NCBI GenBank assembly: GCA_918807975.1
Contig: OU964923.1
Location: 5,828,001-5,892,000, forward strand
Direction of reading: 5' to 3'
Length of the DNA stretch: 64,000 bases
From: Aplidium turbinatum
Lineage: Eukaryota; Chordata; Ascidiacea; Aplousobranchia; Polyclinidae
Of the stretch, positions 51,401-58,300 are shown piece by piece. Position 1 is the first letter of the stretch. Every line of letters begins with the position of its first letter. The notes below the pieces were generated by a model. That model saw only the letters and a program-made list of their open reading frames with translations, made no database searches and was not told where the DNA came from. The translations under genes were made by a program, and so were the position numbers.

Positions 51401-54400
51401 TGCAGACTTTGAATCAATGTAAAAATGACAAATTTTGCTGTCTGGGTCTAACCAACCAGTTAACGCCGTGCTACTTCAATAAATATTTCAACACTTGGTT
51501 TACCTGCAACAGAATATCCTTTTTGTGCATGAATACAAGGATTGGCGTAACAAGATCGACGTCATCAACAAGATGTGGAAGATGGATTTGATTGGACGAT
51601 CGTATCGTTAACGGTAGGTTATTAAGCGCAAAGTGCTGCCAAACACAAAAACGTAGAGTCGTAGAACTAAACAATGACATATTGAAATTTGAAAACTTAC
51701 TACAAGTAGTATTCCGTGTGTACTGTGTAGCAGTATTTGGCTATATAGGAAAGATTCGACTCTTAGTGGATTGAATAATTTACAAGCAACAACCCAGGCA
51801 GCAAATCAGTCGTCTTTTACATTGATGCAACGTCAGCAGACGTTGAATCAATGTAAAAGACGACTGATTTGCTATCTGGGAACACTTTAACAAAATTGGA
51901 AACTTCGTTCTGTCAATCTCGTTGACTGGGCCTGCGTCAGTGATTCAAAGCCTCTACAAAGTATGCGAAGCTACCAGAGTTAAGCTCTCAAAGAAGCTTT
52001 GTCAGTCCGAGGATGAAGATCCCCACAAACAATCAATATAATCAAGAAAATTAATCCCAAACATGCAACTTCTTCAAAATCCATAGTCTACATCGTTTAC
52101 TGTATTTTTACCCCTTTAAGATGGTAAGCCGGGATTAAATCTCAATACAGTAATACTTCTAAACGGCAGCGATTTTCAAATTCGTAAAACAAACGAGGCT
52201 AAAAACATTATGCCATGTGCAAATAAAAAGACAGCAATAATTTAAACAAACATTAATTAAGGCATACCACTTGAAGGTGGGGTGGAGGACAGGCAACAAG
52301 CGATAGGTAGGTGACGTATCTTTGCAAAGTTTTGCGAAATAATTCGTAAGAGATGGCATCTTTCCATTGATCACATAGACTGAAAAGACGGAAGTCGATG
52401 CAGTTCACATAGGTATCACTTTACTGATACAAGCTAGACAATAAATTTATTGTTTTTTACATTGATTCAACGTCTGCAGACGTTAAATCAATGTAAAAAC
52501 GACTGATTTGATACCTGTGAAGCAAATAGCAAACTACCAAATAGGATGATTCAGCCTCAACTGATGATGAACAAGCATAAAAGTGATGATTTTTTTTTCT
52601 ATGTTTAGTGTTCAAATCACCACACAGCCATATTTAGTAGAGGAAATCTAGCAACCATAGTTGCTCCAAACTAAACACCAACCAACGCTTGCTATACCAT
52701 GTTGACACATTGCAAACCTAACATTGATTGCGAAACGCAGGGAAATTATTATGATATTGAAATGCTAAACTTAAATCTATTACGGCAAACGGCACCACTT
52801 CCTACAAAAAGTATACAAATGAGCAGTGTTTACCAAGCAGTAACGTATCTATTGAATGAAAGAAGCTAGTTTATTGGTAACACCACGTCTGCAAACAAAA
52901 CTGCAAATAATCCTTCGTCAGTGGTTCAAACTTCAATGCTAGCACAAGGATAGAAAAAGCACCAAGAAATAACTTCAGGAAAGGTTTTGACCTGGAATAG
53001 TTTATTATTTAACTAAACATTCCATTCGAAGTGTGGCTTTTGTCTTATGCTTTCCTTTCAAGAAGTCTTACCATGACAAGGCAGTTTTCATGACGTTGAA
53101 ATAAGGGTAGCCGGTGACAAAGCATATACAAATTGGCACATGACACAGAACCGCTTCAATATCGTTCTGACACGATTGATTTGATGGATATCCTTTTGAC
53201 AGTTGCCATAGCAACGAATTGTTTCTGTTTTCCTGCAAGCGATAGCAAGTCGTTAGTACCGGTACATTACTTAACTTATAACAGACGTCGTTGCTCCATG
53301 AATACTTCACAAGTCCTGCTATGTCGTTGAGTATACTTTCCCATTACAAACAACATTTGTGTATGTGGTTTGCGCTAAGTTGAACCTATCCGGCCGGGCA
53401 AATCGGCCGTTTTTTTTTACATTGCAGACGTCTACAGACGTTAAACCAATGTAAAAAACGACAGAATTGTTGTCTGGGTACAAATTAACGCTATACACAA
53501 AGCACAATAAGTATTTTTCCTGGGTTGAATGGAATGTATTCGGGTTCTTTCGGAGTTACAATCACCAAGTTGTAGGCAAAACAATCCAGTTGAAGCAACT
53601 TGCCTTCAAAGCGTACATTGGATGGTACAGCTTCAATATGGAAGCATAGTGCCTCGTTCCATTGACGTCGGTCAAAACAGCAAAGTGGGTTTGGGGTGGC
53701 TGGTTTTCCTTATATACTTTTGAGTCGTCTGAATGAACAACGATGAAATGTTGACACCCACCCAGACAGAAAAATTCGTCATTTTTACATTGATTCAACG
53801 TCTGCAAAAGTAAAAATCGCGGGTTTTGCTGTATGGTCAGTTTGCAAAGTTGTTCTTTCTACATTGACTTAAGAACTGCAGACGTTGAAACAATGTAAAA
53901 CGACGGACGTTATTTGAGTGATGTTAGTTAGATGATACCCTGTAAATAAAAAAAAGATCAAGCGACGATGCTCCACTCCCTATACATAGCTACAACAATC
54001 TCACAAAAATATCTGCCAACTGTGATAACAAAGAAAGCGTCAAGGGTTCAACTTTTACCACAAGTATTTCAATAAACAAAAGAACTCCGAAACAAGCTTT
54101 CCAAGTCCAAAGACGAATGTTTTACTAAGAAAGTTGGCAACTATTTCATAAATTTGCTGTCAAACATTTTTAATTTCAATACAGACCAAAACACTGGTTG
54201 TAACTTGTAATCCGCATGCAAAATTGATAGCTAGCTTTGCGCAAGACCAAATGAAAACAGTGCAAAAAATTGTTTAAAATAAACAGTTTTAACAAACATT
54301 TTGATGTCCCAAACAGATTTCTTTTCAAGCAGAAGCAATGAAATCAATCCGTAAAATTGCCTTCAATAAACAAATGTACTGTAGTGTATATGCCGGAATG

Positions 54401-57218
54401 GCCCGTTTCGGTGAGTCCGATTCGGTGAGTCCGATCCCTTAACGGGGGATTTTTTCAATTTTTTTTTTTAAATTATCGGGTACCGTAGCCTAATTATCAT
54501 TGCCGTTTTAGGGTTAGGGGTTAGAGGTTAGGAACTCACCGAATCGGACTCACCGAATAGTAGCAGACCCGTATTTACAGTATATAGGAAAAAATCGCAT
54601 TTATCGCAATTCACCAGGCAAGCAAATGTAAGGGAGGTTGTTAAGAAACTCAGAGGAGACGGACACCGATTCCTCCTTGTTTGCTCTCTTCCTTAACATC
54701 CTCATGGAACGATTCCTCTGCAGAGATTTAGGATGTTTCGAACTGGAATAGAATGTTAGAGACATGAGTGACAGCCTAAAATAGATTATAGACGAGGGTC
54801 AGGTGCAGCAAGCACTGTGGAGTTAAAGCCAGAGTAACCTGATGGTCGTAAACGGTGTAGCTTATCGACATTCAAAAAGGATCACCTTTTAGTGGCATGC
54901 ATGATTGATACAGTACATGCCAATTTTTTGATGCAAAATTGCACTTAAAAAATTTAAGGTTGGAACCTGGTAAGTACCCGCTGACCGGCAGCACCAGGTA
55001 CCTTCACAATAATACAAGAAAGCATGCAATTTGTACCAAACAGCCAAAAAAACTTTCCTAAAACATAATTACGCAATGATTGGTGATATATCAACCTCTG
55101 AAGTAAACTCCTGTTATCAGTACCGTAGTGTTATCTTTCTCCATATTCCATACATTCTGATGTGTCAATTTGCCACAAAAATTATGAAGTACCAAGAAAA
55201 CATATTAGAACATTTCATAAGAACCACAATGTTAATTGGATAAAATTGATACTGGGCTTAAAATTTGCAGATTTACTAAAAAAATTCTGCAGTAAAATCA
55301 AGGGACAAAAAGCAATGACAAATTAAAATCAATTTCGTTATGACAAGTACATTGATTGAGCATACGTATTACGTATACAATCTTAAACACTTTATACTTT
55401 GACTTGGTCTTTTTTGCTGATTTCCATGCTGGTGTTCTCCAAGTCTTTGAAGTGTCTTACATGTAACAAAAATACCTCAAATGTTAAAATGTTCCCAAAA
55501 CAAGCATGCCACACTTAACCATGAAAAGGCTGATATGGGAAGATTAAATAGAACCCTCTCTCTTAACTTAAGCATAACATTATGAATTTAGTAGGCTATG
55601 GTACTAAAAATGGCTAGCATGGAGACTACACCGGTATGGTTAGCAAAATACAATAGTCGCTGTTCTATAGTGAGTGGTCACCCTTGCACTGACGCCAGAT
55701 AGATCGCGCCTTCTAAACAGTAAACAACTAAACATAGCACAGCTTTAAGCATATTAAAACTGCTTATTTTAACACAATTTACTTAAATTCTTTCAACAAT
55801 AAAATCGTTGTGACCGAAAGTGAACATATAAAATGTGATCACAAGATTTTCCAGTTCTATTGATTTTGATTTTTCTTGCAGTGCACTCCGCAGCATCCTC
55901 CATACAAAACAACTTTTAATCGCAAAGTTGAAGGAGCAATCTGAAATCTGAAAACTGCCAACATTAGTAGCTTAGGCTACTAAACATGTATCAGAAGTTG
56001 AAAGTTCCCCCCAGCATTTAAACTCTAATAGAAAAGATTGAAATTTAATTTAAAAACTTTCAGTCAAGTATTTTCTTTCAGTGTATGGAACCTAACTGAT
56101 AAATAATTACAACGTGAACAGAGATTATAAAATACACCTTTAAATACAGCTTGCTCTTTCTTATGTTCCTGGATACCAGATAGAATATCCAGCAAATGTG
56201 CTTGGAAATGCATCTTGAACAGCATGCCATCCTTTTCAGCAAGCAAACCAGGCTGCAAATATATAATAGTACACATTTTAACCATATGATAAGTACAATC
56301 GCTATTCGCTACTGACATGTGGTTGCATTTTTTTTTCCTTTTACAGGTCTAATAACAAAACTCAAAGAGCTCAACAAAATAGCTTCAAATTTTGCAATTA
56401 AAGTATAAAACAATATTATGTGCTCCACAACAGACTGAAAATTGTTTTCAAGAGAATGACTAAACCGGAAAACGTAAGCACTACTGCAAAGTAATTGCTT
56501 AGAGCAGTAGACGTATGTAAACTCATGTAGTAATTTACAACCTATGTACAACTTAAGCAGCCATCTTAGGCTGGTTGTCTTTAGCTCACTGTTTCAAACG
56601 TTCAGGTAACATATCACCATAGAAGGAAATCACCATACGCTCTAAAATATTGAATTGAAAAAATGTTTTCTTGGACAAGTTAACATAGTATGCTATAGGC
56701 AGAGGTAGGCAGCATGCTACTTTTGTAGCGCCACTGCTTTTTTGTTACTGCAGTAGTAGCGGTGTTACTTTTTTTTTCAATGTACTAGCAGTTAGTGAGA
56801 GGCACTACATTTCTTTCAGTTGCAATCCCGCCACTCGCTACTTTCCAATTTAAAGTCAAAAAAATGACCCGTTTTTAGACATTTTTCATGGAAACAATGA
56901 TGAAAAAAATCAAAGCAGAAATCATTTGACTATATTGAGATATATACATTAATAACTACTAGGCCAATACATGCTAAAAAGTGACAAAGCAAGACACCTC
57001 TTCTTGGAGTTACAACATAATACCGGTAGGCCTATGATATTTTCATCTTACACAGGTTTAGTTATAAATAAAATTGAATGAATAACACCAACTTCTAGGT
57101 TTCTTTGAATGAGACCCGTTTCCTCATCTGCACCGACCACCACAGCAACTTCTAAAAGTCTTCTCTGTAATCCCAGTGAAGACAACCCATTGATACGAAC
57201 TCTGCTTTTTGGTGCCAT
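24991..57218 (-). CDS. DENND3: DENND3-type Rab guanine nucleotide exchange factor, complete, 30 exons
   Basis: Vertebrate DENND3 activates Rab12 and links membrane traffic with autophagy. Exons: 57093-57218, 56138-56252, 53604-53728, 53072-53232, 52268-52379, 51504-51635, 51076-51153, 49572-49712, 48999-49156, 48277-48429, 47438-47534, 46533-46651, 45884-45969, 44356-44454, 43500-43713, 42789-43057, 42461-42645, 41908-42056, 41324-41454, 40973-41044, 36531-36617, 36349-36455, 35851-35932, 35589-35698, 34666-34808, 34277-34422, 33588-33715, 33141-33266, 25751-25884, 24991-25057. They total 3852 nt, exactly 1283 codons plus TGA, all phases compatible; human DENND3 is about 1198 residues. DENN + PHenn + WD40 order is specific for DENND3 among DENN proteins. 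Least certain borders: the ends of exon 1 and exon 16, the start of exon 20 (weak acceptor) and the start of exon 29. Confidence 0.9.
27145..28805 (+). CDS. Candidate two-exon small gene inside DENND3 intron 28
   Basis: Exon A (27145-27250) opens with ATG and reads MLLLCTMKSIIDTKIGTR then a very basic KLKKKLRKEMKKDIGHP before a GTAATT donor, phase 1. Exon B (28753-28805) follows a TTTTATGTGCAG acceptor and continues in phase as VELKDPDDKFSETLRA and a stop. AATAAA occurs near 28949. The product would be only about 52 residues, with no family I recognise. The frame upstream of the ATG is open for another 12 codons. It runs opposite to DENND3 and may be chance. Confidence 0.2.
27554..27785. mobile_element. 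Fold-back MITE with 14-bp repeats in both arms, copy 1 (4+4 units)
   Basis: The left arm has four tandem units of TTCGGTGAGTCCGA (27568-27623, one base change) and the right arm four reverse-complement units (about 27720-27775). They flank a spacer with AACGGGGGATTTTT and GTTAGGGGTTAGAGGTTAGG. The outer sequence CCGGAATGGCCCG is not mirrored at the right edge, which ends near TAGTAGCAGACCC. The second copy at 54393 shows the same layout with fewer units. Confidence 0.8.
29306..29428 (+). CDS. Candidate terminal exon (41 codons with stop)
   Basis: A strong acceptor (TTTTTTTTCAG) is followed in phase 0 by ECLLSMLKENSSAIGTAL, then STATHNTDEEALFGQLINH and a short end before TGA. Composition and the clean stop look protein-like, but no phase-compatible upstream exon was found. 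It might be an alternative end of the candidate gene at 27145-28805 or chance. Confidence 0.2.
   Translation, partial: ECLLSMLKENSSAIGTALSTATHNTDEEALFGQLINHAKL
30302..30380. mobile_element. Hairpin MITE, variant centre
   Basis: CCCAGACAGCCACT at the left and GTGGCTGTCTGGG at the right enclose a centre (ACCCAATCTGGTAAAGATTT) unlike the common GTCTGCAGAC core, so the same ends occur with different middles. It directly abuts the AGGGCTGTGG element. Confidence 0.7.
30379..30734. mobile_element. hAT-type MITE with AGGGCTGTGGAGTC ends
   Basis: AGGGCTGTGGAGTCTTGCG at the left and CCTCCGATTCCACAGCCCTG at the right form imperfect terminal repeats, with mirrored GACTCC / GGAGT motifs inside. The left terminal CAG is altered where it abuts the hairpin MITE ending at about 30380, so no duplication can be read. 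Confidence 0.65.
32633..32960 (+). mobile_element. LINE ORF2 3'-terminal fragment, a second family
   Basis: Plus-strand translation gives MMRWICNIRPQEIQHTSS, LRKVEDVLQFNRLRWFGHV, then, after an in-frame stop, AQRNLGRKTWADTIND and a short LALDRDK block. RLRWFGHV followed by a Gly/Arg-rich GRP(K)TW block and DR-(D)-W is the signature of the C-terminus of many RTE/CR1-type LINEs. The copy is broken by at least two in-frame stops and has no upstream reverse transcriptase. It lies in DENND3 intron 28, just right of the inverted-repeat-bounded interval ending at 32350. Confidence 0.75.
33845..34125 (+). mobile_element. SINE family 2, nearly complete copy
   Basis: B box GGTTCGACTCTTGGGG and body (ATTTAGCGGCACCTAATGGA) followed by the GAGGATAAAGATTCAAAACC tail and CAACCAACCAA. 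The A-box end is weak. It sits between DENND3 exons 27 and 26, antisense to the gene, with its end within about 155 bp of exon 26. Confidence 0.75.
36000..36160. repeat. Degenerate minisatellite of GTGAACG / GAACGTGGAAC units
   Basis: Irregular repetition of AACGTGAACG, AACGTGGAACA and related words for about 160 bp in the intron between DENND3 exons 22 and 23. Unit length and order vary, so it is an old array. Confidence 0.6.
36531..42056 (-). CDS. DENND3: DENND3 exons 18-21: PHenn (PH-like) domain
   Basis: Residues about 791-936. Exon 18 (41908-42056) ends SSTRGSGRLILTTEK and exon 19 (41324-41454) continues with a membrane/lipid-PH-like strand pattern, KLVARLTQLIEVKLARVKTL. This GRLxLTxxxLxFL...LxxIxxVK arrangement is the PH-like fold found in DENND3. 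Exon 20 (40973-41044) adds VRSCVLTLSNILEGGHSDFV, and exon 21 (36531-36617) a helix with HNVAVADALYQAVKDEG that closes the domain. Exon 18 uses the acceptor at 42058-42057 (start RRYECETAL); the nearer AG at 42053-42052 is out of phase. Exon 20 starts after a weak acceptor (GAGAG), but the resulting 72-nt exon fits both neighbours. The intron between exons 20 and 21 is 4.4 kb and holds a 3.3-kb inverted-repeat element. Confidence 0.85.
36798..36870. mobile_element. Hairpin MITE copy
   Basis: AGCAAATCAGCAATTTTTTAC then TTTAATGTCTGCAGACGTAG, right half decayed. It lies in DENND3 intron 20. Similar decayed copies lie at 37186-37270, 42070-42110, 42655-42722 and 47035-47100. Confidence 0.6.
37331..37500 (+). 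mobile_element. tRNA-derived SINE, family 1, copy 2 (internally deleted)
   Basis: Same A-box/B-box head and same tail as the copy at 3750. About 35 bases of the body, from the TCTTTGGCAAGACAC block onward, are missing between the GCGGCTGTG and GTGGACACGAT segments. It ends in a run of about nine A. It lies in DENND3 intron 20, about 70 bp left of the long-inverted-repeat element. Confidence 0.85.
37605..37856 (+). CDS. 83-codon open frame in the left arm of the long-TIR element
   Basis: ATG at 37605, stop TAA at 37854-37856. The product includes DNTFLISFDRVIFTESKTKK, KPVFAKKILGLEDIKND and SAQAIGWQHLDYTHLSCI. It matches no family I recognise and shows no signal peptide or membrane span. The right-arm copy (40594-40839) is open over the same length with two amino-acid changes and three silent ones, but lacks this ATG. 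It may be a terminal exon, a short transposon protein, or a non-coding arm that happens to be open. Confidence 0.35.
   Translation: MQLSCTPPVDNTFLISFDRVIFTESKTKKFKQKPVFAKKILGLEDIKNDADEHTYRHYFYLTLHDSAQAIGWQHLDYTHLSCI
38659..38822 (+). CDS. Candidate terminal exon inside the long-TIR element
   Basis: A TTTGTTTTAG acceptor is followed by 53 open codons in phase 1: WTLGPRTSYEDDLIPLMH, ILIIYVLHKNKVCLIQL and NTVLACPLYFVDKIK, then TAA. A polyadenylation signal AATAAA overlaps the end (38813-38818). A good donor (CAGAAG then GTGAGTA) at 38123/38124 ends a short compatible open stretch (VITILIAYERLPE), but that stretch has no clear start. No known family recognised. Confidence 0.25.
38977..39097 (+). 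CDS. Candidate terminal exon encoding a membrane segment
   Basis: After TTTGTTTTGCAG, phase 2 gives YVCGLIGLVVIILLLKFEVL and a short His/Lys-containing tail ending in a TAG stop at 39095-39097. GLIGLVVIILLL would make one transmembrane helix. The other two phases are also short open stretches, so coding status is uncertain. Confidence 0.2.
39268..39405. repeat. 72-bp tandem duplication
   Basis: GTTTTTATGGTTACTCTTTG and GTTTTTATGATTACTTTGGC start two units that stay alike through CACTCTTAAAATGAATT / CACCCTTAAAAGGAATT. It lies inside the long-TIR element. Confidence 0.8.
40594..40839 (-). CDS. Mirror-image open frame in the right arm of the long-TIR element
   Basis: The minus-strand frame matches the left-arm frame codon for codon from SCTPPVDNTF to HLDYTHLSCI and stop. 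It differs by His to Tyr and Leu to Val plus silent changes. The sequence before it diverges and no ATG is present at the equivalent point, so if translated it needs another start or an upstream exon. It faces inward toward the left-arm copy. Confidence 0.3.
   Translation of the reverse strand: MSCTPPVDNTFLISFDRVIFTESKTKKFKQKPVFAKKILGLEDIKNDADEYTYRHYFYVTLHDSAQAIGWQHLDYTHLSCI
42461..45969 (-). CDS. DENND3: DENND3 exons 13-17: linker and helical middle region
   Basis: Residues about 506-790. Exon 13 (45884-45969) is Ser/Gly/Asp-rich (SSGTKPSRRNTGSGSDADCF), as expected for a flexible linker; in vertebrates the corresponding stretch is phosphorylated during autophagy signalling, which is family knowledge and not shown here. 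Exon 15 (43500-43713) carries HTTRASCLLMRGLYLLASGN and VEDLHEIAKQDFRIFPRR, a helical TPR-like stretch. Exon 16 (42789-43057) begins SIMQTIMSSLSITEMQLV after a good pyrimidine tract and contains an acidic GDDDLPFLPLGG segment. Exon 17 (42461-42645) has EKGDVTSAHDVINWLFDAL. An upstream open stretch to 43209 in the frame of exon 16 lacks a phase-compatible acceptor and was left out. The exon 16 donor (GTTGTC) is weak; it was chosen because it restores phase with exon 17. Confidence 0.8.
43892..44099 (+). mobile_element. tRNA-derived SINE, family 1, copy 3
   Basis: Full-length relative of the copy at 3750, with the A box changed at one base (TAGCCGAGTGCT), intact B box, the TTTGGCAAGACACTTAAAG body segment and the GTGTAAGCCTGGATAC tail followed by A-rich sequence. 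A separate 172-bp hAT-type MITE begins 15 bp downstream. It lies in DENND3 intron 14, antisense to the gene. Confidence 0.85.
44115..44286. mobile_element. 172-bp hAT MITE with perfect duplication
   Basis: CAGTGGTGGGATTCA and TGAATCCCACCACTG ends with duplication CATGAAAC at 44107-44114 and 44287-44294. It lies 69 bp from DENND3 exon 14 (intron side) and directly beside SINE family 1 copy 3. Confidence 0.9.
44470..44620 (+). other. tRNA-like sequence with polymerase III boxes (pseudo-tRNA or SINE head)
   Basis: TGGTCGAGTGG fits the A-box consensus and GGTTCAAAACTC is close to a B box about 43 bases later. The flanking stems do not form a convincing acceptor stem, so a functional tRNA is unlikely. 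It matches neither of the two SINE families closely. Confidence 0.35.
44886..45810. mobile_element. 925-bp hAT (Charlie-like) nonautonomous element
   Basis: CAGGGGTGTCCAAAGT at the left, TTTGGACACTCCTG at the right. Flanks ACTTAAGC (44878-44885) and GCTTAAGC (45811-45818) form an 8-bp duplication with one difference. GGCCAGC and TTGGGCCGCGAG subterminal motifs are typical. The right end stops 73 bp from DENND3 exon 13. Internal frames are short and broken. Confidence 0.85.
46533..57218 (-). CDS. DENND3: DENND3 exons 1-12: uDENN, cDENN and dDENN (Rab-GEF module)
   Basis: Residues 1-505. Exon 1 starts at ATG 57218 and carries RRLLEVAVVVGADEETGL, the typical first strand of a uDENN domain. Exons 3-4 carry THFAVLTDVNGTRHYASI and PICICFVTGYPYFNVMKTAL. 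Exons 5-7 give PPPHLQVHFALNNLPLTI and CILLEQRIVFLSESYSLITL, the start of cDENN. Exon 8 has FLWPHQYVPLLFSEIIDFV, exon 9 QILVDLDTGQAFACPAF. Exons 10-12 form dDENN, with IKRIFLEMMVDLF and TYMFKKFVEERLGRTVDAF. Exon 3 ends in a GC donor (GCAAGT at 53603-53598), a rare but accepted splice class and the only one in the model. An AG 33 nt upstream of the ATG could serve as a 5' acceptor. The exon 1 donor is read as 57092 (GTTGGT); a phase-1 alternative at 57088 would break the frame. Confidence 0.92.
49753..50025 (-). mobile_element. SINE family 2, diverged copy
   Basis: Minus-strand reading gives GGTTCGACTCTCGGG, body remnants, and a tail with GATGAAGACCCTCGCAATC. It is more diverged than the other copies. 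It lies between DENND3 exon 8, whose acceptor is at 49712, and the hAT element at 50157. Confidence 0.65.
50157..50942. mobile_element. 786-bp hAT element with an inner insertion
   Basis: CAGTGGTTCCCAACC and GGTTGGGAACCACTG ends with duplication GCTTAGCC (50149-50156, 50943-50950). Mirrored subterminal CCTCCC / GGGAGG motifs. Inside, CAGTGGCGTAGCCAG (50522) and CAGTGGCGTACCCTGG (50623) are starts of the CAGTGGCGTA hAT group, so at least one later insertion is likely, although its right end is unclear (CCCGGGGGCATGCTCCCCCG near 50710). It lies in DENND3 intron 7. Confidence 0.85.
51361..53920. mobile_element. Hairpin MITE family, cluster of six copies in DENND3 introns 3-6
   Basis: Copies at 51361-51447, 51791-51881, 52436-52518, 53385-53478, 53758-53836 and 53844-53920. 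The 51791 copy is the best: CCCAGGCAGCAAATCAGTCG mirrored by CGACTGATTTGCTATCTGGG over about 90 bp with only a few mismatches. Two copies lie head to tail within 10 bp (53758-53920) just upstream of the exon 3 acceptor at 53730. Confidence 0.85.
51882..52045 (+). mobile_element. SINE family 2, 3' fragment abutting a hairpin MITE
   Basis: Begins inside the SINE body (AACACTTTAACAAAATTGGA) immediately after the right end of the hairpin MITE 51791-51881 and runs to the GAGGATGAAGATCCCCAC tail. The direct junction suggests the MITE inserted into the SINE or that the SINE is 5'-truncated at it. Confidence 0.65.
54393..54570. mobile_element. Fold-back MITE with 14-bp repeats in both arms, copy 2 (2+2 units)
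   Basis: Identical in plan to 27554-27785, but with two TTCGGTGAGTCCGA units on the left and two reverse-complement units on the right. Spacer and flanks match the other copy nearly base for base. It lies in DENND3 intron 2. Confidence 0.8.
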
Positions 57219-58059
57219 ACAATTCAATTCACAGCTTTTTAAACACTACAAATAACACAAGGTCTAAATGTTATTTCATCAGTGACATATGGTGACTATT
57301 TTTTATGTGTTCACATTTTTTTAAAAGTTTCCAACAAAAAATTCTTGAGTTGCACAGTGACTTTATATATCAATTCACATCAGTTTATTTTGATATGATC
57401 AAAACAAATTTTGAGTAAACTGCAAACCAAACAAGTGTGTAAAGGCATACTAAATGAAAATTTCAAACGGGAATTAAGCATTAAAATGAGTAAACTGAAC
57501 ATTCAAGAAAACATTTCAAAAAAAATTACCGAAAAAAAAATTGTTTTCAATGGCCCTGGTAAGGCCCAAAGTCCAATGTTTCATTTATTTTCATTTTTTT
57601 TAAAATGACCAAAAAGTGCAAACACTGCTCGAGAATACGTCACTAAAGACAGCAATAACAAAAGCCACGTTACCACATCTGATGTTTTGAGCAAACTGTC
57701 TGATGTTTTGATGTTGAAATGTGTTGTTTTGATGTACGTCATACATGCATAGCCTACAGTCAAATCCCCCGCAGTAACAATTGTTGCGCGATTAGCTAAT
57801 TGCTATAGTCTTTAGTGACGTAACTGTACGGTCGCCTGCTTCGCTGCTCAGGCCAAATCTCGTTTTGAAAGCTCTGGCAAAATCACGCGCGCAATGGTGG
57901 TCAGACCGCAATGGGGCAAAATTATATTGAAAATCGTTTTATGGTAGCATGTTAAACACAAAGAACGTGGAAAATCGCCAAGTCAGGTTTTTCCTTTAGT
58001 ATCCCTTTAAAGCCTGCTGAAAAAAGTGAGCACCTAAAACAATGGTCACCGTAAGGCAT

Positions 58060-58300
58060 ACGCCGTACACCCCTGTATTTCATAATCTTAAACGGTGGGG
58101 GTCTGGGGGGCCTTCCCCAGAAAATTTTGAAAAATTACTTTGATTTTGGTGCATTCTGAGAGTATGTTCCATAAAAATTTGGGTATGAGTATTACTGTAA
58201 ATTGGTGCTGTCCAGTGGCATAGCAAAAGGATAAGATCATGTTTTCTTTGGCATTGTAACCCCCAAACCCCCACTTGGCTATGCTACTGATCCAATTTGT
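58060..58300. mobile_element. hAT MITE relics (CAGTGGCATAGC type)
   Basis: GGGGGTCTGGGGGGCCTTCC at 58097-58116 is the usual G-rich subterminal block of CAGTGGCGTA-type MITEs. A separate short palindromic piece, CAGTGGCATAGC (58213) to GCTATGCTACTG (about 58290), spans under 80 bp. No duplications could be read. Confidence 0.5.
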
